Below are positions 1 through 9,516 of a stretch of DNA of 64,000 nucleotides, piece after piece (position 1 is the stretch's first letter; every line of letters begins with the position of its first letter). The notes below the pieces were generated by a model that did no database searches, was not told the origin of the DNA, and saw only the letters and a list, made by a program, of their open reading frames with translations. The position numbers and the translations under genes were made by a program. Source of the stretch: Vibrio comitans (lineage in GTDB: Bacteria; Pseudomonadota; Gammaproteobacteria; Enterobacterales; Vibrionaceae); contig AP024866.1 of NCBI GenBank assembly GCA_024346835.1, forward strand, positions 1,054,001 through 1,118,000, in the 5' to 3' direction.

Positions 1-1060
1 ACTCGATGCTGGATATAGCGTGGGGGTTTATAGCTCCCCACACCTTATCCGCTACAACGAACGAGTTCGAATTAATGGTGAGGAGCTTGCAGACGAGTAT
101 CACGTGGCTGCTTTTGATGTTATCGAAAAATTAAGAGGCGATATCAGCCTTAGTTTTTTTGAGTACGCGACGTTAGCTGCGCTGCATTTGTTTCAGCAGC
201 AAAAAGTAGACGTTGTGCTTCTAGAAGTTGGCCTTGGAGGTCGTCTAGATGCGACCAATATCGTGGATCACGATGTCAGTATTATTACGAGTCTGGCAGT
301 GGACCATGTTGATTGGCTCGGTGACGATATCAATGTGATCGGATTTGAAAAAGCCGGCATCTTTAGATCAGGCAAGCCGGCCATTTGCGGTCAGCCCAAT
401 GCACCTATGACCGTTGCCGCTCATGCTGATGATATTGGTGCAACTCTTTATCAAGTTGAATATCAGTATTCGTACAAAGAGGATGGTGAACTGTGGCACT
501 GGCAGTCGGGTAGCTTTGATGTTACCGATTTACCTAAACCCAATCTTCCGCTAGCCAATGCAGCGACGGCGCTGATGGCGTTGGGAGTATCTGATTTAGA
601 CCTGACCGATGTAAACATTGTGAATGGTCTAAAGAATGCCAAGCTTGCAGGGAGAATGCAGTATCTGTCGAAAAAGCCAACGGTCATTCTCGATGTTGCG
701 CATAACCCTCATTCCGCCGAGTACCTCGTGGCTCAGCTACAACAGCGCTATCCAGAGCAAAAAGTAAGAGCGGTTGTAGGTATGCTTCATGATAAGGATG
801 TTGCCGCTACCCTTGAAGTACTCTCTGGCTGCACACAGCATTGGTATCCTGCCTCATTGGAAGGGCCTAGAGCGGCTTCGGCTGATGAACTGTGTCAATA
901 TCTTGATAAAGGTACAGTAGGGTTTGATAGCCCTGTTGAGGCGTTTGAGCAGGCTATGAGTGATGCAGGAGAAGATGACATTGTCGTTGTATTAGGATCA
1001 TTTTTTACCGTAGGGGCCGTGTTGGAACACTGGCAAACAAGGAGAAACAATGGCGAGTAA
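1..1060 (+). CDS. folC: Bifunctional dihydrofolate synthase / folylpolyglutamate synthase, 5' truncated by the window edge
   Basis: FolC adds glutamate to dihydropteroate and to tetrahydrofolates in the cytoplasm. The frame is open from base 2, and a family-typical stretch ending in GVYSSPHLIRYNERVR lies at the left edge, so the GTG at 20 is internal and the true start lies outside the window. The glycine-rich EVGLGGRLDATN segment and the C-terminal ligase domain, with DVAHNPHS and VVVLGSFFTVG, are intact. The last 11 bases overlap dedD, which suggests translational coupling. Identification is by similarity to the Mur-ligase-like FolC family; only the N-terminal portion with the P-loop is missing. 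Confidence 0.95.
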   Translation, partial: LDAGYSVGVYSSPHLIRYNERVRINGEELADEYHVAAFDVIEKLRGDISLSFFEYATLAALHLFQQQKVDVVLLEVGLGGRLDATNIVDHDVSIITSLAVDHVDWLGDDINVIGFEKAGIFRSGKPAICGQPNAPMTVAAHADDIGATLYQVEYQYSYKEDGELWHWQSGSFDVTDLPKPNLPLANAATALMALGVSDLDLTDVNIVNGLKNAKLAGRMQYLSKKPTVILDVAHNPHSAEYLVAQLQQRYPEQKVRAVVGMLHDKDVAATLEVLSGCTQHWYPASLEGPRAASADELCQYLDKGTVGFDSPVEAFEQAMSDAGEDDIVVVLGSFFTVGAVLEHWQTRRNNGE

Positions 1061-1640
1061 ATTTCAAAGTCGCTTAGTCGGAACCATAGTGCTTGTTGCC
1101 GTTGGGGTCATCGTACTCCCTGACGTATTGGACGGTGAGAAGCTGCACTATAAGGAAGAGTTCGTTGCCATTCCAATCAAGCCTCAGCTTGAATCTGAAG
1201 TCGAATCCTTTGAGATTTTAGACCCAGTAGAAGAAGACATATCACTACCACCTGAGCCTGTAGAAGAGATCATTCATGAAAGCTCTGAGCCAGTTGCTGT
1301 TGCAGAAAACAAGCCGAAAGCAACGCCTAAGCCACAGGTGAAACCTGAACCTGAGGTTGTTGAAGTAAAAGAGCGTAAGGTTGATGAGCGCAACAACTAT
1401 CAAGACAGTGGTTGGATTATTCAGTTGGTGTCACTGCGAAATGGCGACAATGCGGAGACAACAGCGAAGGATCTACGCAACCGTGGTTATAGAGCCAGCG
1501 TAGTAAAAGCCAATGATTTTTACCGTGTAATCATCGGCCCTGATGTCTCACGCTCTAAGTTAGAGTCGCAACTGCCTGAATTGAAAAAGATCACAGGCTC
1601 TTCTGGCCAGATTCAGACATTTAAGCCATTAAATCCATAA
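1050..1640 (+). CDS. dedD: DedD, inner-membrane SPOR-domain cell-division protein
   Basis: This 196-residue protein has one N-terminal membrane segment at about residues 9-25, a proline- and glutamate-rich linker at about 50-105, and a C-terminal SPOR domain at about 118-196 (DSGWIIQLVSLRNGDNAE through the end). SPOR domains bind denuded septal peptidoglycan, and DedD is a non-essential late divisome protein. The ATG at 1050 lies inside the folC end and follows a good ribosome site (AAGGAG). Its place between folC and cvpA-purF is the same as in E. coli. The length is near the family norm. Confidence 0.9.
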   Translation: MASKFQSRLVGTIVLVAVGVIVLPDVLDGEKLHYKEEFVAIPIKPQLESEVESFEILDPVEEDISLPPEPVEEIIHESSEPVAVAENKPKATPKPQVKPEPEVVEVKERKVDERNNYQDSGWIIQLVSLRNGDNAETTAKDLRNRGYRASVVKANDFYRVIIGPDVSRSKLESQLPELKKITGSSGQIQTFKPLNP

Positions 1641-1655
1641 AGAAAACGTTTGCGT
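1640..1655 (+). promoter_or_regulatory. PurR operator (PUR box) upstream of cvpA-purF
   Basis: The 16 bases AAGAAAACGTTTGCGT match 14 of 16 positions of the perfect palindromic PUR box ACGCAAACGTTTGCGT. The site starts on the last base of the dedD stop codon and overlaps the likely -35 region of the cvpA-purF promoter. PurR with hypoxanthine or guanine represses purF through such a site in E. coli. A purR gene is present at the right end of this window. Confidence 0.8.
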
Positions 1656-1676
1656 CGCGCATTTTTCTGTTAGAAT
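1650..1676 (+). promoter_or_regulatory. Candidate sigma-70 promoter for cvpA-purF
   Basis: TTGCGT at 1650-1655 and TAGAAT at 1671-1676 are separated by 15 bases, a little short of the optimum. The PUR box covers the -35 element, so bound PurR would block RNA polymerase. This is inferred by eye, not mapped. Confidence 0.45.
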
Positions 1677-1703
1677 GCGCGCCAGCATGAGGAAGTAAAG
1701 CTC

Positions 1704-2195
1704 ATGAATTGGATAGATTTTACTATTTTAGGTGTGATCGGCATCTCTGCGCTGATCAGTTTGGTACGAGGTTTTGTTAAAGAAGCGCTCTCTTTAGTGA
1801 TTTGGTTTGGCGCCTTTTTTATTGCCAGCCAATACTACTCTAGACTAGCTGTGTACTTCACAAACATCCAAGATGATATGGTCCGAAACGGAGCGGCCGT
1901 TGGTGCTCTGTTTGTTGCAACACTCGTTGTTGGTGCAGTAGTTAACTACACTATAGGGCAACTGGTCCAAAAAACGGGTCTGTCAGGTACAGACCGAGTG
2001 TTGGGGATCGTATTTGGTACTTTGCGAGGCGTATTAATCGTTGCCGCAGTACTGTTTTTTATGGATGCCTTCACCAGTTTGTCGAATTCCGACTGGTGGC
2101 GCCAATCGCAATTGATTCCAGAGTTTAGTCGTCTGATCGCACCGTTTTTCGAACATCTTAAAGAAACGTCTAGCTTTTTATCCGGCGTGGTATAA
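1704..2195 (+). CDS. cvpA: CvpA family inner-membrane protein
   Basis: CvpA is a small integral membrane protein named for its requirement in colicin V production; later work links it to envelope and bile-salt stress. The 163-residue product has about four hydrophobic segments (roughly 5-22, 27-45, 62-85 and 100-120) and the conserved start NWIDFTILGVIG. It precedes purF by 31 bases and shares its PUR-box promoter, as in E. coli. The ATG at 1704 follows GAGGAAG. Confidence 0.92.
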   Translation: MNWIDFTILGVIGISALISLVRGFVKEALSLVIWFGAFFIASQYYSRLAVYFTNIQDDMVRNGAAVGALFVATLVVGAVVNYTIGQLVQKTGLSGTDRVLGIVFGTLRGVLIVAAVLFFMDAFTSLSNSDWWRQSQLIPEFSRLIAPFFEHLKETSSFLSGVV

Positions 2196-2226
2196 AGCTT
2201 AACTGGCCAATACTGAGGGTTTAAAC

Positions 2227-3744
2227 ATGTGTGGTATTGTTGGAATTGTAGGCACAACTCCTGTTAACCAATCGATTTATGATGCGCTTACGGTTTTGCA
2301 GCATCGTGGACAAGATGCTGCGGGTATTATTACCATAGATAGCAATCGTTTTCGTCTGCGTAAGGCAAACGGCCTAGTTAAAGATGTGTTTGAAGCTAAA
2401 CACATGCAGCGCCTTCAAGGCACAGTAGGTATCGGACACGTCCGTTACCCTACAGCGGGCAGTTCAAGTGCATCTGAAGCACAGCCTTTCTACGTGAACT
2501 CACCATTTGGTATTACGCTAGCTCACAATGGCAACCTAACGAATGCTGCTGAGGTTCGTCAGAAGCTTTTCGAACAAGATCGTCGTCATGTAAACACAAC
2601 TTCGGATTCTGAAGTATTGCTGAACGTGCTTGCTCATAACATCGATATGACTAAGACATTTAACATTACTGAGAAAGATGTGTTTGATGCGGTAGAGCGT
2701 GTACACGAAACTATTCGTGGTGCGTATGCGGTAACAGCGATGATCATCGGTCATGGTATGGTGGCATTTCGTGATCCGAACGGTATTCGTCCTCTATGCC
2801 TTGGTAAGCGTGAAACCGAAGACGGCACAGAATACATGGTGGCGTCTGAGTCTGTAGCACTAGATGCGGTAGGCTTTGATTTCATGCGTGATGTTGCACC
2901 GGGTGAAGCGGTATACATTACTTTTGATGGCCAACTGTTTACTAAGCAGTGTGCACACAACCCACAATTGAACCCATGTATTTTTGAGTTCGTTTATTTT
3001 GCTCGTCCTGACTCGTTCATCGACAAAGTATCTGTTTACAGTGCTCGTGTTGAGATGGGTAACAAGCTGGGTGAGAAGATCAAACGTGAATGGGATGATT
3101 TGGATATCGATGTTGTTATCCCAATCCCTGAAACCTCTTGTGATATTGCGCTGCAAATTGCTCAGATTATTGACAAGCCTTATCGTCAAGGTTTCGTTAA
3201 GAACCGCTATGTAGGGCGTACCTTCATCATGCCGGGTCAACAGCAACGTAAAAAGTCAGTACGTCGCAAGTTGAATGCAATTCGCTCTGAATTCAAGGGC
3301 AAGAATGTACTGCTGGTTGATGACTCTATCGTTCGTGGTACTACATCAGAGCAGATCATTGAGATGGCTCGTGACTCTGGTGCAAACAAGGTTTACATCG
3401 TTTCTGCAGCACCAGAAGTTCGCTTCCCGAACGTGTATGGTATTGATATGCCAAGTGCCAATGAGCTAATTGCACATGGTCGTGAAGTCGATGAGATTTC
3501 CAAGCTAATTGGCGCTGATGGACTGATGTTCCAATCATTAGATGATCTTGTTGCTGCGGTTGGCGAGGGTAACCCTGACATCAAGACCTTTGAGACGTCA
3601 GTGTTCAGTGGTCAATACGTGACAGGCGATGTTGACCAAGAGTACCTAGACTTCCTAGATTCTCTGCGTTCTGATGATGCGAAAACGGAGCAAAACATTG
3701 CTCAAGACCTAGCAAATTTGGAAATGTACAACGAAGGCGCTTAA
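2227..3744 (+). CDS. purF: Amidophosphoribosyltransferase (first step of purine synthesis)
   Basis: PurF transfers the amide nitrogen of glutamine to PRPP to make phosphoribosylamine, the committed step of de novo purine synthesis. The 505-residue protein begins MCGIVGIVG; Cys2 is the N-terminal nucleophile of the class II glutaminase domain and is exposed once Met1 is removed. The C-terminal phosphoribosyltransferase domain carries the PRPP loop [13 protein letters not shown] at about 358-370. Length and motifs are normal. It is the last gene of the cvpA-purF unit and is followed by a strong hairpin terminator. Confidence 0.97.
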   Translation: MCGIVGIVGTTPVNQSIYDALTVLQHRGQDAAGIITIDSNRFRLRKANGLVKDVFEAKHMQRLQGTVGIGHVRYPTAGSSSASEAQPFYVNSPFGITLAHNGNLTNAAEVRQKLFEQDRRHVNTTSDSEVLLNVLAHNIDMTKTFNITEKDVFDAVERVHETIRGAYAVTAMIIGHGMVAFRDPNGIRPLCLGKRETEDGTEYMVASESVALDAVGFDFMRDVAPGEAVYITFDGQLFTKQCAHNPQLNPCIFEFVYFARPDSFIDKVSVYSARVEMGNKLGEKIKREWDDLDIDVVIPIPETSCDIALQIAQIIDKPYRQGFVKNRYVGRTFIMPGQQQRKKSVRRKLNAIRSEFKGKNVLLVDDSIVRGTTSEQIIEMARDSGANKVYIVSAAPEVRFPNVYGIDMPSANELIAHGREVDEISKLIGADGLMFQSLDDLVAAVGEGNPDIKTFETSVFSGQYVTGDVDQEYLDFLDSLRSDDAKTEQNIAQDLANLEMYNEGA

Positions 3745-3770
3745 TGCATCTTTGATAAAGCATCAATAGA

Positions 3771-3796
3771 AAGGCCCAGCATATGCTGGGCCTTTT
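3771..3796. terminator. Rho-independent terminator after purF, usable from both sides
   Basis: AAGGCCCAGC and GCTGGGCCTTTT form a perfect 10-bp stem around a short AT loop. It is followed by T-rich sequence on plus and preceded by A-rich sequence. It sits between purF and the convergent LysR gene, so it can serve both. Confidence 0.88.
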
Positions 3797-3825
3797 CATT
3801 TTATGACTCTCTTCAATCAAAGATA

Positions 3826-4701
3826 CTAGTTAAAGTAATCCCTGATGTAATCAATAAGTAGGCGTGTCTTTTCTGGGATATGGTCTTTATGATTGTAGAG
3901 CATAAAGATATCTCGGGGGTTTGCCGCCCACTCAGGCAATACTTGAACCAAACCGCCACTTTCGATGTGATGGTTGACCATCACATTAGGTATTAGTGCG
4001 ATACCAACACCTGCAGAACAGGCATGTCTTACCACATTAAGATCTGTGGCCTCTAATCGGCCTTTCGCTTTATTGACTACGGTTTCGCCATGGGTATTCA
4101 GCAAAGACCAGTGCGTAAGCGGTAAGCCCTTCAGTAGAGAGTGCTCCGCCAAATCTTCAGCATGTTGCAAAGAGGCGGTATTATTTTTCAAATACTCAGG
4201 GCTCGCGACTAAGATGTCTTTTACTTCTGTGAGCTTGCGAGCAATAAGGTTGGAATCTCTCTGAGGTCCAACACGGAAGATCATGTCCCATTCTGTAGGA
4301 TCAAGTTCATCGGCTCTATTGGTCATGCTCAGGTCTATCTGGATATCAGGATAGGTGTCCATGAATCCTTCAAATAGTGGCATCAACATCCGTTTGGTTA
4401 GGTTAGCAGGAGAGGAGACTCTCAAGCGACCTGCAGCTCCTCGACACTCTTCACCTAGCTCAACAGCTGCACTAGATATTTGCTTGAGAAGGGGACCACA
4501 CTGCTCATAGAAACGTTGTCCGGCTTCCGTTAGCGTTAATTTGCGAGCGTGTCTGTTCAGCAGTCGTAAATCGATAGCGTCTTCTAACGCTTGTATTCTT
4601 CGAGTAATTGTCGCAACAGGTATGCGAGTTGCTCGTGATGTGGCTGTATAGCTTCCATGCTCCACGACTTGGCGGAACAGATTGAGGTCATCAAGTTTCA
4701 T
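3826..4701 (-). CDS. LysR-family transcriptional regulator
   Basis: The N-terminal winged-helix HTH is clear (LDDLNLFRQVVEHGSYTAT, then ITRRIQALEDAIDLRLLNRH). It is followed by a LysR substrate-binding domain (GRLRVSSPANLTKRMLMPLF). The 291-residue length is typical. A longer frame from 4713 adds MKDT, but the ATG at 4701 gives the usual MKLDDLNLF start and has a modest AAAGA ribosome site. The sequence resembles the AaeR/DsdC-like LTTR subgroup with an R-rich recognition helix. The effector and targets are unknown, and the neighbours do not suggest one. Confidence 0.88.
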   Translation of the reverse strand: MKLDDLNLFRQVVEHGSYTATSRATRIPVATITRRIQALEDAIDLRLLNRHARKLTLTEAGQRFYEQCGPLLKQISSAAVELGEECRGAAGRLRVSSPANLTKRMLMPLFEGFMDTYPDIQIDLSMTNRADELDPTEWDMIFRVGPQRDSNLIARKLTEVKDILVASPEYLKNNTASLQHAEDLAEHSLLKGLPLTHWSLLNTHGETVVNKAKGRLEATDLNVVRHACSAGVGIALIPNVMVNHHIESGGLVQVLPEWAANPRDIFMLYNHKDHIPEKTRLLIDYIRDYFN

Positions 4702-4888
4702 AGTATCTTTCATGATCTAGATATGCGCTCACTTTCAAGGGGGATAACAACCCTTACGGGTCAGGTGATTTAGTGTTTATTATCAAACAGTTTTTACAAT
4801 TTGTCGTCAAAATAAGTCATTTATCTTTGTGATTATTAAAACGGACATCTAAGGTTAAAGCAATTGAAGTAGACTTAAAGAGTATGAA

Positions 4889-5983
4889 GTGCACCAAGAG
4901 AGTACCCTAGTGGAACTGCCAATGAATCAAAAATATGCAGCAGATGTTCTTATATTGGATGACGACGCTGTATTTAGAAATTTAGTTCGTTCACTACTTG
5001 AGACCCAAGGTTATCGCGTGTTTGAAGCAGATAATGGCCTCGAGGGATTGCAGCATCTTGCGAAACACGTGCCCGACTTGGTGATTTGCGATATAGAAAT
5101 GCCACTGCTAAATGGAATGGAATTTGTTGAAGAGGTGAGTCACCAATATCCCTCTCTTCCTTTAATTGTCATCTCCGGTACAGAAAAAATGTCGGTGGTG
5201 GCTAAGGCATTGAAGTTTGGCATCAAGGACTTCGTGACAAAACCCATCGTTAATCCTACTCATCTTCTCTCGACCGTTGACAGTACTCTTAAAGAAGCTA
5301 AAGATTCTGCACTGGGTGCAAGAGACTTTACCAGCCAATGGTTTCAGTTAAACCCTCAAGGAGAGCTACCAGAAGATCAGGAGCTGCATTGGCACCTAGA
5401 ATATTTAGATAATCATCCTGATATATCACGTGATTTGTTGCAGGCGTTAGTACCTGAACAAAAAACCAGCCAGGGTGTGTGGCACTGCCATTTTCGGGTA
5501 TTACAAAGCTCTGAATCTATGCCAATCGTCTATGACTATGCCTGGAGCATGAATGGACAGTTTCTTTTTTATGTTCTGGATTCTGATTCAGCGCAGCAAT
5601 ATGGGGTGTCAACAACCCTGTTGGTTCGAGCCTTGTTTAACGATTATATTCGCAGCCAAGAATCGCAGGTTTTCCATATCCAAGACTTAGTCAATAATCT
5701 TGAAAAAGCGATTCGTTACGCTGATTGCGGAGAACCCATCAACGCGATGGTAGGACTTGCCGACTTCTCAAATAGTGAGTTTAAGGTGATCAGCGCCGGT
5801 GTTGAGGGCTCTTGGACTACGTCGAATATCGACCATGCACTCACAGCTCAAGAGAGTTTGGGGAATGACAAGGTGTTGTATCAGGAGCAATTCCCGCTTT
5901 CTACAACAGGAAAAAACAGTCTGAAGCTTTCTGGCTTAGCCAATGCTAACTGTCAAATTGTCATTGAAAACAAAGGGAATTAG
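4889..5983 (+). CDS. rssB: RssB/SprE-type response regulator (sigma-S proteolysis adaptor)
   Basis: The receiver domain (about residues 18-135) has the acidic pocket DDD at 24-26, phospho-acceptor Asp68 in CDIEMP, and the Thr/Lys pair in SGT and KP. The remainder aligns with the degenerate PP2C-like effector domain of E. coli RssB: LHWHLEYLDNHP, FYVLDSDSAQQYGV and TTLLVRALFNDYIRSQ have clear counterparts. RssB delivers RpoS to ClpXP. The start is uncertain: GTG 4889 is used here, but GTG 4910 or ATG 4922 would also keep the whole receiver domain. No sigma-S gene lies in the window. Identification rests on recalled similarity and length (364 residues against 337). Confidence 0.75.
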   Translation: MHQESTLVELPMNQKYAADVLILDDDAVFRNLVRSLLETQGYRVFEADNGLEGLQHLAKHVPDLVICDIEMPLLNGMEFVEEVSHQYPSLPLIVISGTEKMSVVAKALKFGIKDFVTKPIVNPTHLLSTVDSTLKEAKDSALGARDFTSQWFQLNPQGELPEDQELHWHLEYLDNHPDISRDLLQALVPEQKTSQGVWHCHFRVLQSSESMPIVYDYAWSMNGQFLFYVLDSDSAQQYGVSTTLLVRALFNDYIRSQESQVFHIQDLVNNLEKAIRYADCGEPINAMVGLADFSNSEFKVISAGVEGSWTTSNIDHALTAQESLGNDKVLYQEQFPLSTTGKNSLKLSGLANANCQIVIENKGN

Positions 5984-6070
5984 TAGTTAGAGCCTTAGCT
6001 TCAACTTCTTTTTTTTGCCAAGTTCAGATATTCTCTTTGTAGGCTTAAGAGTGGACAAGGCTTTGCAGTA

Positions 6071-6454
6071 GTGGCTAACCCCCAAAATCAGTTGAAAAGA
6101 TGGACGCTAATTTCCCTAGGGCTAGTGTGCCTAGTGTTAGGGCTAATAGGTGTTGTGTTGCCGCTGCTTCCAACCACTCCTTTTGTACTGCTGGCCAGCG
6201 CCTGTTTTATGAGGAGTTCTCCTCGCCTTAATCAAAAACTCCTTTCTCACCCCACTTTTGGCCCCATTATCGAAGACTGGCAAGAAACTCGTGGCATAAA
6301 GCGCTCGGTTAAGCGTAAAGCATACTGGCTCATATTGTTTAGCTTTACGTTATCCATTGCTTTGGCTCCGATTAACTGGGTGAGGCTGCTGTTGGTGGCA
6401 ATAATGGCGATATTACTGTTATGGATGAGTCGCCTTCCCGAGCCAGCGGAGTAA
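6071..6454 (+). CDS. ybaN: YbaN family (DUF454) inner-membrane protein
   Basis: The 127-residue protein has three or four hydrophobic segments and the DUF454 signature GVVLPLLPTTPFVLLASACF, followed by a cytosolic loop with the conserved FGPIIEDWQE. The function of the family is unknown. A GTG start at 6071 is used, giving MANPQNQLKRW before the first membrane segment. In E. coli ybaN also lies near apt-dnaX, and the same is true here. Confidence 0.88.
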   Translation: MANPQNQLKRWTLISLGLVCLVLGLIGVVLPLLPTTPFVLLASACFMRSSPRLNQKLLSHPTFGPIIEDWQETRGIKRSVKRKAYWLILFSFTLSIALAPINWVRLLLVAIMAILLLWMSRLPEPAE

Positions 6455-6735
6455 TTCAACCGCGAAAACTTGAGGCACGCCAAAGTGTGGCTTGCTCAAT
6501 ATTGATAAAATCACTACCATATCGTCCACTTATATCATTCTAATTACTATGACCAGAGGCACTGGTTATACTTTGTTTAGATGGATATCAATTGCACCCA
6601 ACCCATGCGCTACTTTGCGTCCGTTCATTACCTTGATTTAGGCGAATCTGAGTATTCATCCTCAGTGTTGTCGCAATGCGAAATCAGGAATAAACAACTA
6701 TGGTTAGGGGCTGAATTAAACTGTAAGAATTAACT

Positions 6736-7281
6736 ATGAATATTGAAAAGCAAGCTCTGATCAAAGCAAGTATCAAAAGCATTCAAGACTACCCGAAACC
6801 AGGTATTCTGTTTCGTGACGTAACCAGTTTGATGGAAGATGCAAAAGCATATCAAGCTACGATTGAAATGCTAGTTGAGCGCTACCAAGGCATGGGCTTT
6901 ACGAAAGTGGTTGGCACTGAAGCACGCGGATTTTTGTTTGGTGCACCTCTTGCTCTTGAATTGGGTGTTGGTTTTGTTCCAGTGCGTAAACCAGGCAAGC
7001 TACCTCGTAACACTATCTCTCAATCCTATGAGTTAGAGTACGGTACCGACGTGCTGGAAATTCACACCGATGCCATCACTGAAGGCGATAAGGTACTTGT
7101 GGTTGATGATTTGCTTGCTACAGGTGGCACTATTGAGGCAACAACTAAACTGATTCGCCAACTTGGTGGCATCGTTGAACACGCAGCCTTTGTTATCAAC
7201 CTACCTGAGATTGGTGGTGATAAACGTATTGAAAAAATGGGCATCGAAGTGTTTAGCCTATGCGAGTTCGACGGTCACTAA
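6736..7281 (+). CDS. apt: Adenine phosphoribosyltransferase
   Basis: Apt salvages adenine with PRPP to make AMP. The 181-residue protein contains the PRPP-binding loop [13 protein letters not shown] at about 120-132 and the family segment [15 protein letters not shown] at about 58-72. The N-terminal [13 protein letters not shown] is also typical of the family. It lies 25 bases upstream of dnaX, as in E. coli and vibrios. About 280 bases without a gene precede it; they contain AT-rich sequence suited to a promoter but no site that I can name. Confidence 0.96.
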   Translation: MNIEKQALIKASIKSIQDYPKPGILFRDVTSLMEDAKAYQATIEMLVERYQGMGFTKVVGTEARGFLFGAPLALELGVGFVPVRKPGKLPRNTISQSYELEYGTDVLEIHTDAITEGDKVLVVDDLLATGGTIEATTKLIRQLGGIVEHAAFVINLPEIGGDKRIEKMGIEVFSLCEFDGH

Positions 7282-7306
7282 TTCGTCTCATCTATCAGGA
7301 TAATTA

Positions 7307-9445
7307 ATGAGTTACTTAGCGTTAGCACGTAAATGGCGTCCAAAGCGATTTAAAGAGGTCGTAGGGCAAGAGCACGTCTTGACTGCGTTGGAGAATGCGT
7401 TAGACCAAAATCGCCTGCATCATGCCTATTTGTTTAGCGGTACTCGCGGTGTAGGTAAAACGACAATTGGTCGCCTACTAGCCAAAGGCTTAAACTGCGA
7501 AACGGGCATTACATCAACTCCTTGTGGCAAGTGTCAAAGTTGTGTTGAAATTGATCAAGGTCGCTTCGTTGACCTGCTTGAAATCGATGCCGCCTCCAGA
7601 ACCAAGGTTGAAGACACTCGCGACTTATTGGACAACGTTCAATATAAGCCAGCGAGGGGGCGCTTTAAGGTTTACCTGATAGATGAAGTGCACATGCTGT
7701 CAAAGCACAGTTTTAATGCGCTGCTTAAAACCCTAGAAGAGCCACCTGAGTATGTGAAGTTTTTGTTGGCAACAACTGATCCACAAAAACTGCCGGTGAC
7801 GATTTTATCTCGCTGTCTTCAGTTTCATCTTAAGCCTATTACTGTTGATGATATTCATCAGCAGCTAGAGCATGTTCTAGAGCAAGAAAATATTGCCAGA
7901 GAGGACCGAGCTTTAGGCATGCTTGCGCATGCAGCTGATGGCAGTATGCGTGATGCATTAAGTCTTGCTGATCAGGCTATCGCTTTAGGTAATGGCAATG
8001 TATTGACAGAGCAAGTGTCGCGAATGCTGGGTACACTTGATAGTGAACAAGCGTTATATTTGATTGATGCCATTGTTCATAAGCAGGCATCAAAAAGCCT
8101 AGAGGCATTAAACCAACTTGCCAGCAATGGTGTTGATTGGGATGGTTTACTGCAAGAGTTGTCGATGCAATTACATCGCATCGCCATGTATCAAGCGCTT
8201 CCTGCGACTTTAGATGCGAGTCATATGGACGCTGAGCGAGTTCAACACCTTGCAGAGCAAATATCGCCGCAAGAGGTTCAGCTTTACTACCAGATCGCTC
8301 TAAAAGGGCGTTGTGAGCTTTCTATGGCGCCAACGGAGCGCGCTGGGGCAGAAATGACCCTGCTGCGTATGCTTGCGTTTAGCCCTGCTGACAAGCCTGC
8401 AGCGAATGTTATATCAACACAGAGCAATGCTATTGGTAACTCAACGCAGTCTTTACCTGTAGTGGATACTGCACCTGTAGCGGAAAGACCGTCACCCGTT
8501 CAACAAGCGAAAAAGGTTTTAGAGCAGGGAGCTGCGAACCCTGTTTCACCGAAACCTCGCCCTGCAGAGCCGCCACAGCAAGCTATTTTATCCGCAGAGC
8601 CACCTCCTATGGTTGATGTGCCTTCTGCGCATTCTGGGTATGAGCCACCTGCTCAGGCCTATCAAGATGCTGCTAGCGTAAGTCAGCCTATAGAGCCTGT
8701 TGGTTCTGATGCAACTAGTGAGTCTCAAGCTTCGGTTAAGAGCCCATTGGTGGGGCTTCGCCATCAACTTCGCTCTAAGCGTCAGAGCAAAACATCCGTA
8801 CAAGGCGATCGCTCAAAAAAGGGTGAGGCAGCACAGACAGGTAAAAAAGAGAGCGTACTTCAGCGAGTGACCCAAAAGCACCCGCCAAAGACGCCTTCAG
8901 AGTCCGTGCTGCAGGAAAAAGTCGATACCAGTGGCCAGCCATACCAATGGCAGGCATCCGAGTCTTCTCAACCGAAAGAGAAAAAGCCAGGCTTAACACC
9001 AGCACTGCTGAAAAAGGCTTTGGAGCATGAGAAGACACCAGAAATGGTTTCCAAATTGGTCGACGAATCTGTAGTGCAGGATAGCTGGAGTGCTTTGATA
9101 GCCAAGCTGAATACCGCTAAGCTTGTAGAGCAGTTAGCCTTAAACTCCCATTATGAGGAAAACGATAGTGGGATTGTTTTGCATCTAAGGCCGAGTCAGC
9201 AACATCTTGATGGTGAAAAGTCTCGTACCGAGTTAATGCAGGCGTTATCAGAGGTGACAGGGCAACATCGAGAAATTACGGTTCAAGTCGATGAGCAAGG
9301 TCAAACACCTTTAGAGCTGCGAGAAACACTGTATCAAGGAAAGCTTGAGCAGGCATTTAACAGTTTAGAAAATGACGAGCATATAAAGTTTATTGAGGCC
9401 CGTTTTTCAGCGGAACTGGATAGAGAGAGTGTTCGTCCAATATAG
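7307..9445 (+). CDS. dnaX: DNA polymerase III tau subunit (gamma by frameshifting)
   Basis: DnaX is the clamp-loader motor of the replicase. The 712-residue tau form has a Walker A motif GTRGVGKTT at about 45-53, a zinc module with four cysteines (CGKCQSC and the upstream Cys) at about 64-79, Walker B LIDEVHML, and the SRC sensor motif. A long proline- and glutamine-rich linker at about 370-560 leads to the tau-specific C-terminal domains that contact DnaB and the polymerase core. An A AAA AAG slippery heptamer at 8815 should yield the shorter gamma form (see separate entry). ybaB and recR follow closely, as in E. coli. Confidence 0.97.
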   Translation: MSYLALARKWRPKRFKEVVGQEHVLTALENALDQNRLHHAYLFSGTRGVGKTTIGRLLAKGLNCETGITSTPCGKCQSCVEIDQGRFVDLLEIDAASRTKVEDTRDLLDNVQYKPARGRFKVYLIDEVHMLSKHSFNALLKTLEEPPEYVKFLLATTDPQKLPVTILSRCLQFHLKPITVDDIHQQLEHVLEQENIAREDRALGMLAHAADGSMRDALSLADQAIALGNGNVLTEQVSRMLGTLDSEQALYLIDAIVHKQASKSLEALNQLASNGVDWDGLLQELSMQLHRIAMYQALPATLDASHMDAERVQHLAEQISPQEVQLYYQIALKGRCELSMAPTERAGAEMTLLRMLAFSPADKPAANVISTQSNAIGNSTQSLPVVDTAPVAERPSPVQQAKKVLEQGAANPVSPKPRPAEPPQQAILSAEPPPMVDVPSAHSGYEPPAQAYQDAASVSQPIEPVGSDATSESQASVKSPLVGLRHQLRSKRQSKTSVQGDRSKKGEAAQTGKKESVLQRVTQKHPPKTPSESVLQEKVDTSGQPYQWQASESSQPKEKKPGLTPALLKKALEHEKTPEMVSKLVDESVVQDSWSALIAKLNTAKLVEQLALNSHYEENDSGIVLHLRPSQQHLDGEKSRTELMQALSEVTGQHREITVQVDEQGQTPLELRETLYQGKLEQAFNSLENDEHIKFIEARFSAELDRESVRPI
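8815..8826 (+). other. Programmed -1 ribosomal frameshift site in dnaX, with gamma stop codon
   Basis: In the dnaX frame the codons read TCA AAA AAG, so the heptamer A AAA AAG is in the correct X XXY YYZ register at 8815-8821. After a -1 slip the ribosome reads AAA AAA GGG TGA and stops at 8824-8826, giving a gamma product of about 506 residues. A purine-rich AAGG at 8802-8805 lies about nine bases upstream, in the place of the E. coli stimulatory ribosome-binding element. A strong downstream stem is not obvious by eye. The arrangement matches the well-known E. coli dnaX signal. Confidence 0.85.
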
Positions 9446-9516
9446 GGTTGAAATGGGCTAGAGTAATCCCCATTTCACTAGTAATTATCAATACCGATAT
9501 CAAAGAGAGATTCAGA

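Noticed and set aside
1946..2257. Minus-strand frame overlapping cvpA
   Set aside because: It is wholly inside a well-supported gene on the other strand and shows no family features.
2860..3246. Minus-strand frame of 128 codons inside purF
   Set aside because: purF is unmistakable in this stretch; the antisense frame is a by-product of its codon use.
6455..6735. Small gene or RNA between ybaN and apt
   Set aside because: No frame with a ribosome site and no T-tailed hairpin was found; it is most likely the apt promoter region.
8842..8851. A second slippery run in dnaX (GGT AAA AAA GAG)
   Set aside because: The frame does not give the X XXY YYZ register needed for tandem -1 slippage, unlike the site at 8815.
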